A DNA stretch of 64,000 nucleotides from an uncultured Bryobacterales bacterium (GTDB taxonomy: Bacteria; Acidobacteriota; Terriglobia; Bryobacterales; UBA6623). Under the pieces are notes generated by a model that worked only from the letters and a program-made list of their open reading frames with translations, was not told the DNA's origin and ran no database searches. Both the position numbers and the translations under genes were made by a program. The stretch's first letter is position 1. Each line of letters begins with the position of its first letter. The stretch lies in the NCBI GenBank assembly GCA_958295955.1, contig OY282420.1:1812435-1876434 (forward strand), written 5' to 3'. This document shows, piece after piece, positions 59,466 to 64,000 of this stretch.

Positions 59466-62400
59466 TCATTCGACGGCTATCGTGACGCCGGATTGGCTGC
59501 TGCCGCCGCCTATGGCGACGAGCACCTCCGCCGCAGCGGACGGCGCGATCCCTGCGGGAACTTCCACTACCACCATGTCCACCGCCGCCAGCGTCGGCGC
59601 CAAGCCCGAAAACAGCACGCCGTCCGCAGCGACCGCCACGCCGCCGATGCTTACCCGCGGGCGCTCCGTCGTATGCCGCAGCACTACGTTCGACCCGTCC
59701 GCCAGACAGACGCCCGCCGGCGCGCACGAGTTCTCCCCGTCGGCCACCGGCGGCTCCACCGCCCCCAGCCCCGTCGCGTAAATCTCCAGCACGTCTCCCG
59801 CCCGCGCCGGACGGCTGCCCTCGCCCGCGCCCCGCGGAGCGGCCAGCGCCGTCGTACCGGCGAACAACACGATCGCCTGGCCGCTGCCGGCGCCCGACGC
59901 CGTGAACACGCCCGGCCCGTGCGGCCCCACCCAGAACCGCCGCGGATAGCTGCTCTTGCCCCCCGCCTCCACGACCACCTCCGCCACGGTCGCGCCGCCC
60001 GCTTCCAAAGCCTCCCGACCCAACGCCCGGGGCAACTGCGCCTCGATGCGCTGCGGCTCTACCGCAAACAGCGGCGCCTCCAGACCGTCGAACAGCACGC
60101 GCACTCCCTCCAGGCTCGTCGGCAGCGGAAAATCAGCGGCCGCAAGCCGTTCGCCCGCGAGGAAGTTCACCCCCTGCACCACCACCAGCGATCCCGGCGT
60201 CAACGCCAGCGCCGGCGGCCCGAACAGCCCCGCCTCGCCGTAGGCGCTCATCCGCGCCGCGTTGAGCACCCCCCCGCTCTCGGTCACGTCCGGGCCCGTC
60301 GGCGGCGCCACCTCCAACACGATGCGCACCCGCGACACGCTCCCCCCGGAACGGATATACACATAGCCGCGGTGCGTTCCCGGACGCAGCCCCAGAGGAT
60401 TCACCGTAACCCGCAGCGTTACCGTCTCGCCCGCAGCCAAGCGCCCCTTCCACGATGCGCTCCCGCTACTGCGCGAGACCTCGATCCAGCGCGCGCTGGT
60501 CAGCACCTCGAACTCCGCCGCCTCGCCTTCGGCGCGCAGCGTGAGCGGCTGCGACATCGGCGCGGACGGGTCGGCGCCCGCCGCCGGCGCGAACGTCAAC
60601 TCGGAAACGCCCACCGGCTTCACCGTCGGCTCCGGCTCGCGGGGCGGCGCGACCGGTCCGGGAACGGAATCCGCTGCGCCGCACGCCCCGGGCGCGCTGC
60701 CCGCCGGCGCCGGGCCGATCTTGCGGATACGGTTGTTGTCCCCATCGGCGATGTACACATTGCCCGAGCCGTCCACCGCCACGCCATAGGGGCTGCTGAG
60801 CTGCGCCGTCGTTGCCCTGCATCCGTCCCCGTTGTAGCCGGGAGTCCCGGTTCCCGCCACCGTAGAGATGTTGCCCGAGGCGTCCACCTTGCGGATGCGC
60901 TCGTTGAGTAGATCGGTGATGTAAATGTTGCCCGAGCCGTCCACCGCCACGCCAATGGGGGCGTTGAGCCACGCCGCCGTCGCCGCGCCGCCGTCCCCGT
61001 TGTAGCCGCTTATTCTGCTCTCGGTTCCCGCCACCCTGGAGATCGTCCACGGCGTCGCCGAGGTGTCCACCTTGCGGACGCGGTGGTTGTTGTACTCGGC
61101 GATGTAGATGTTGTTATCGCTGTCCACCGCCACGCCATAGGGGGCGTCGAGCTTCGCCGACGTCGCCGCGCCGCCGTCCCCGCTTGAGCCCTTGGTCCCG
61201 TCGCCCACCACCGTGGTGATCATTCCCGCAGTGTCCACCTTGCGGATGCGGTTGTTGCTGGTATCGGCGATGTAGAGATTGCCGGCGCTGTCCACCGCCA
61301 CGCCTCGGGGGGAGCTGAGCTGCGCCGACGTCGCCGGGCCGTTGTCCCCTAATGCTGATCCTCCTCCCGCCACCGTGGAGATGAAGCCCGTGGAAGCAGT
61401 CACCTTGCGGATGCGGTTGTTCCTCCCATCGGCGATGTAGAGATTGTTGTCGCTGTCCAGCGCCAGGCCATAGGGGGTGCTGAGTTGGGCCAACGTCGCC
61501 GCGGCCCCGTCCCCGCCGGCGCCGTGCGCGCCGCTGCCCGCCACCGTGGTGATGACGCCCGTTGTCGCATCCACCTTGCGGACGCGATTGTTGCCGGCGT
61601 CGGAGAGGTACAGATTGTCGTTGCTATCCACTGCCACGCCATAGGGGATGTTGAGTTGAGCCGCCGTCGCCGCGCCGCCGTCCCCGCTTGGGTCGGATTT
61701 CAATCTTCCCGCGAAGGTGGAGATGTTGCCCGAGGTGTCCACCTTGCGGACGCGGCCGTTCAAAGTATCGGCGATGTAGAGGTTGCCGCTGCTGTCCACC
61801 GCCACGCTGCCCTGGGGGTAGTACATCGTCGCCGCCGTCGCCAAGCCTCCGTCCCCGCTGTCGCCGGGAGTCCCCGAGCTGCCCGCCACCGTGGAGATGA
61901 CGCCCGTGGAAGCAGTCACCTTGCGGATGCGATTGTTGAGAGTATCGGCGATGTAGATGTTGTTCGAGCTGTCCACCGCCACGCCAAAAGGGAATCTGAG
62001 CGTCGCCGCCGTCGCCTGGCCGCCGTCCCCGGTGTAGCTGTGCGCCCCGGTTCCCGCCGCCAGGGAGATCATGCCCGTGGAAACAGTCACCTTGAAGACG
62101 CGGCTTTGTTGCATGGCGATGTAGATGTTGCCGGCGCTGTCCACCGCCACGCCGGTGAGGATTCCGATATTCGCCGACGTCGCCGCGCCGCCGGTGGCGT
62201 AGGCGCCCGTCCCGCCTCCCGCCACCGTGGAGATGACGCCCGTGGAAACAGTCACCTTGCGGACGCGCTTGTTGATTCGATCGGCGATGTAAATGTTGCC
62301 GTCGCCGTCCAGCGCCACGTCCCAGGGGGTGTTGAGTTGCGCCTCCGTCGCCGGGCCGCCGTCCCCGCCGTAGCCGCTCGTCCCGTCGCCCGCCACCGTG

Positions 62401-62831
62401 GTGATGACGCCCGTGGAAGCAGTCACCTTGCGGACGCGCTGGTTGTTGACATCGGCGATGTAGATGTTGCCGTCGCCGTCCACCGCCACGCCCCGGGGGG
62501 CGTTGAGCTGCGCCGACGTCGCCGGGCCGCCGTCCCCGCCGTAACCGGAAGCCCCGTCGCCCGCCACCGTGGTGATGTTGCCCGTTGTCGCGTCCACCCT
62601 GCGGATGCGGTGGTTGTTGGCATCGGCGATGTAGATGTTGTTATCGCTGTCCACCGCCACGCTTGCGGGGGAACTCAGTTGCGCCGCGGTCGCCGCGCCG
62701 CCGTCGGCTACGTCCGAGTTTCCCGCGACCGTTTCGATAATCCAGTCGGTTTGCGCCCAAGCGGGGGCGGCCGCCGCCAGAACGGCGGCGATCGTTAGTA
62801 AAGAACAGCGAGCGGCGAGCGCGTGAAGCAC
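59466..62831 (-). CDS. Secreted 12-repeat NHL beta-propeller protein with Solibacter-type C-terminal domain
   Basis: Starting at GTG 62831 gives 1121 residues with a signal peptide (ARCSLLTIAAVLAAAAPAWA). Twelve NHL repeats of about 56 residues follow, each with a core like GVAVDSDNNIYIAD and a R(I/V)RKV end separated by TVAG turns. They could fold as one large or two six-bladed propellers. Next come a Pro-rich linker, a BACON/Ig-like domain (FEVLTSARWIEVSRSSGSAS) and the TIGR03437-like domain (GGVLNAARMSAYGEAGLFGP to the end). NHL propellers bind proteins or glycans. An alternative ATG at 63023 would place a 7-residue repeat tract (QSSVVSR) before the signal peptide, which is implausible. 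No good ribosome site is visible for either start. Confidence 0.85.
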   Translation of the reverse strand: MLHALAARCSLLTIAAVLAAAAPAWAQTDWIIETVAGNSDVADGGAATAAQLSSPASVAVDSDNNIYIADANNHRIRRVDATTGNITTVAGDGASGYGGDGGPATSAQLNAPRGVAVDGDGNIYIADVNNQRVRKVTASTGVITTVAGDGTSGYGGDGGPATEAQLNTPWDVALDGDGNIYIADRINKRVRKVTVSTGVISTVAGGGTGAYATGGAATSANIGILTGVAVDSAGNIYIAMQQSRVFKVTVSTGMISLAAGTGAHSYTGDGGQATAATLRFPFGVAVDSSNNIYIADTLNNRIRKVTASTGVISTVAGSSGTPGDSGDGGLATAATMYYPQGSVAVDSSGNLYIADTLNGRVRKVDTSGNISTFAGRLKSDPSGDGGAATAAQLNIPYGVAVDSNDNLYLSDAGNNRVRKVDATTGVITTVAGSGAHGAGGDGAAATLAQLSTPYGLALDSDNNLYIADGRNNRIRKVTASTGFISTVAGGGSALGDNGPATSAQLSSPRGVAVDSAGNLYIADTSNNRIRKVDTAGMITTVVGDGTKGSSGDGGAATSAKLDAPYGVAVDSDNNIYIAEYNNHRVRKVDTSATPWTISRVAGTESRISGYNGDGGAATAAWLNAPIGVAVDGSGNIYITDLLNERIRKVDASGNISTVAGTGTPGYNGDGCRATTAQLSSPYGVAVDGSGNVYIADGDNNRIRKIGPAPAGSAPGACGAADSVPGPVAPPREPEPTVKPVGVSELTFAPAAGADPSAPMSQPLTLRAEGEAAEFEVLTSARWIEVSRSSGSASWKGRLAAGETVTLRVTVNPLGLRPGTHRGYVYIRSGGSVSRVRIVLEVAPPTGPDVTESGGVLNAARMSAYGEAGLFGPPALALTPGSLVVVQGVNFLAGERLAAADFPLPTSLEGVRVLFDGLEAPLFAVEPQRIEAQLPRALGREALEAGGATVAEVVVEAGGKSSYPRRFWVGPHGPGVFTASGAGSGQAIVLFAGTTALAAPRGAGEGSRPARAGDVLEIYATGLGAVEPPVADGENSCAPAGVCLADGSNVVLRHTTERPRVSIGGVAVAADGVLFSGLAPTLAAVDMVVVEVPAGIAPSAAAEVLVAIGGGSSQSGVTIAVE
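60716..62760 (-). repeat. Tandem NHL-repeat DNA, ~168-bp period
   Basis: The coding DNA of the propeller repeats is itself strongly repetitive. Blocks such as GCGATGTAGATGTTG and GTCCACCGCCACGCC recur roughly every 150-185 bp on the plus strand across ~2 kb. This suggests growth by unequal recombination, with some blades nearly identical and others diverged. Blade number may vary between strains, and the tract may be hard to assemble correctly. Confidence 0.8.
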
Positions 62832-62860
62832 ACGAGCGCCGCGCCTGCGCTTGTCCTTAT

Positions 62861-62985
62861 CTGACGACTGACGACTGACGACTGACGACTGACGACTGAC
62901 GACTGACGACTGACGACTGACGACTGACGACTGACGACTGACGACTGACGACTGACGACTGACGACTGACGACTGACGGACTGAC
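62861..62985. repeat. Heptanucleotide tandem repeat (CTGACGA)n
   Basis: Sixteen perfect head-to-tail copies of CTGACGA run from 62861 to 62972, then a variant with one inserted base and a partial copy. The array lies 30 bp upstream of the preferred start of the NHL protein gene. Because 7 bp is not a multiple of 3, all three frames read the same heptapeptide set, so the array stays open as QSSVVSR repeats on the minus strand. It resembles the short tandemly repeated repetitive (STRR) heptamers of cyanobacteria. The rest of the gap to 63183 holds no gene I can recognise. Confidence 0.95.
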
Positions 62986-63183
62986 CTTTTTTCATCGTAC
63001 AACCTTTTGCTCCCATGCTGCAATAAGAACCCATCTTACCGCTTCGGTCCGTCAAGAGCAAATTTACGGAAGACAAGCATGCGCGCCGCCGGCCTCAAGC
63101 GGGTATCCGGGGCGTTCCGCCGGGGGCGGGCGGGCGTTCTGCTAGGCTCGAAGGGTTGGATGGCCAGGGAAGGGGAATCCGCC

Positions 63184-64000
63184 ATGCCCGCTCCGCTGCA
63201 GGCCGGCGCAGACGTCATCGATCGCCGGCAGGTCATGCGGGCCTACCGCGCGAACCGAGCCCGGACGCAGGCGCTCTTCGAGATGCTCGCGCCGGACGCC
63301 TATTATGAGCGCCCGATCCCGCTCAGGCATCCCGTGGTGTTCTACGACGGCCACATGCCCGCGTTCGCCGTCAATACCTTGCTCAAGAAGGGGCTGGGGC
63401 ATGCGGGGGTCGACGACGGTCTCGATGCGCTGTTCGAGCGCGGCATCGATCCGGCCGACCGGGCGGCCGCCGCGGCGGCGGACAGGGGGGCATGGCCGGC
63501 GCGCGACGTTGTCCGCCGTTATGCGCAGCGGGCCGACGAAGCCATCCTGACGGCGCTCGCATCCGCCGACATCGAGAGCGGCCGGAACGCCGTGCTGCGC
63601 CGCGGGCAAGGGGTCTTCACGATACTCGAGCACGAGGCGATGCATCACGAGACGCTGCTCTACATGTGGCGCCGGCTCGCCCCGGAGCGGAAGAAGCGCC
63701 CGCGGGGATACGCGCCGGCCGGCGTGACCGCGGCGGCGCCGGCGGCGCGGGCGCCGGTGGCGATCCCCGCGGGAGAGGCCGTGCTCGGCGCCCAAGTCGA
63801 AGACATCCCGTTCGGTTGGGACAACGAATTCCCGGCCCACGTCGTCCACGTTCCCGCGTTCGCGATCGACGTCCACAACGTCACGAACGCCGCGTTCCTC
63901 GCGTTCGTCGAGGCCGGAGGCTATGAAAACGCCGCCTTGTGGACTGCCGCGGCGTGGCGCCGCAAGAACGAGGCCGGCCGCTCGCATCCGCTGTTCTGGG
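63184..64000 (+). CDS. egtB: EgtB-like non-heme iron sulfoxide synthase, N-terminal part
   Basis: The frame is open to the right edge, so only the first ~272 codons are seen. The start at 63184 follows AGGGAAGGGG (63166-63175). An in-frame ATG at 63160 is an alternative. The N-terminal DinB-like domain has the iron-binding H-x3-H-x-E motif in ILEHEAMHHETLLYMWRRL. The FGE-sulfatase-type domain then begins with FGWDNEFPAHVVHVPAFAID and VTNAAFLAFVEAGGYENAAL. This two-domain layout is that of EgtB, which joins a thiol (gamma-glutamylcysteine or cysteine) to hercynine in ergothioneine synthesis. Related sulfoxide synthases are possible. egtD is not visible. Confidence 0.8.
   Translation, partial: MPAPLQAGADVIDRRQVMRAYRANRARTQALFEMLAPDAYYERPIPLRHPVVFYDGHMPAFAVNTLLKKGLGHAGVDDGLDALFERGIDPADRAAAAAADRGAWPARDVVRRYAQRADEAILTALASADIESGRNAVLRRGQGVFTILEHEAMHHETLLYMWRRLAPERKKRPRGYAPAGVTAAAPAARAPVAIPAGEAVLGAQVEDIPFGWDNEFPAHVVHVPAFAIDVHNVTNAAFLAFVEAGGYENAALWTAAAWRRKNEAGRSHPLFW

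Noticed and set aside
62861-62985. Possible CRISPR array
   Set aside because: The units are 7 bp with no spacers, so this is a simple tandem repeat.
63184-64000. Formylglycine-generating enzyme for the sulfatase at 12.4 kb
   Set aside because: The protein has an N-terminal DinB-like domain with H-x3-H-x-E, which is an EgtB feature not found in sulfatase-activating enzymes.
1-64000. tRNA or rRNA genes
   Set aside because: I looked in the intergenic gaps for cloverleaf ends and conserved rRNA segments and saw none. tRNAscan-SE and Infernal would settle it.

Overview
This 64 kb window is high-GC bacterial DNA, about two-thirds G+C by eye, most likely from an acidobacterium of the Solibacter/Bryobacter type, possibly marine. 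Two large secreted proteins end in the C-terminal domain typical of Solibacter relatives (TIGR03437-like). The window also holds hopanoid genes, a sulfatase, twin-arginine-exported Gfo/Idh and aldo/keto reductases, a heme-binding propeller lipoprotein of the Planctomycete/Acidobacteria type, and a complete Na+-pumping NADH:quinone reductase (Na+-NQR). Genes are dense and almost all intact. No rRNA, tRNA, CRISPR array, transposase or phage structural gene was found.

Layout. 0-7.2 kb: the end of a hydantoinase-B gene, a carbamoyltransferase, gltX, an MDR reductase, tatA-tatC and a DUF1801 protein. 7.2-24 kb: metabolic genes (cytochrome lipoprotein, acyl-CoA dehydrogenase, sulfatase, holB-tmk, nagA, PfkB kinase, glpK, an enolase-superfamily enzyme, a quinone reductase). 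Five copies of a short GC-rich intergenic repeat lie at the 3' ends of plus-strand genes here. 23.2-30.6 kb: a minus-strand run of Gfo/Idh oxidoreductase, hpnI, ispH, shc, hpnH and a zinc alcohol dehydrogenase, with overlapping or nearly abutting genes. It covers isoprenoid precursor supply, hopene cyclisation and side-chain building. 30.7-34.6 kb: a MauE-like protein, a second Gfo/Idh enzyme with a Tat signal, a MerR-type regulator and thiS. 34.8-42.0 kb: nqrABCDEF-apbE-nqrM, which encodes the Na+ pump, its flavin transferase and its iron maturation factor. 42.0-45.0 kb: amtB and mnmA, divergent, with paired palindromic repeats between them.

45.0-49.9 kb is a visibly lower-GC island, about half G+C. 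It carries a compact four-gene operon: an M.PvuII-like DNA methyltransferase, an SF2 helicase, a PD-(D/E)XK-like nuclease and a MORC/MutL-like GHKL ATPase. The gene set fits the class of restriction-modification systems with MORC-like ATPases known from comparative genomics. It is the strongest candidate here for a poorly characterised system.

49.9-64 kb: a secreted trypsin-like protease whose C-terminal domain is split by an in-frame TAA, lepB-carA-carB, a Tat-exported aldo/keto reductase, a 12-repeat NHL propeller protein preceded by a 7-bp tandem repeat array, and the start of an EgtB-like gene that runs off the window.
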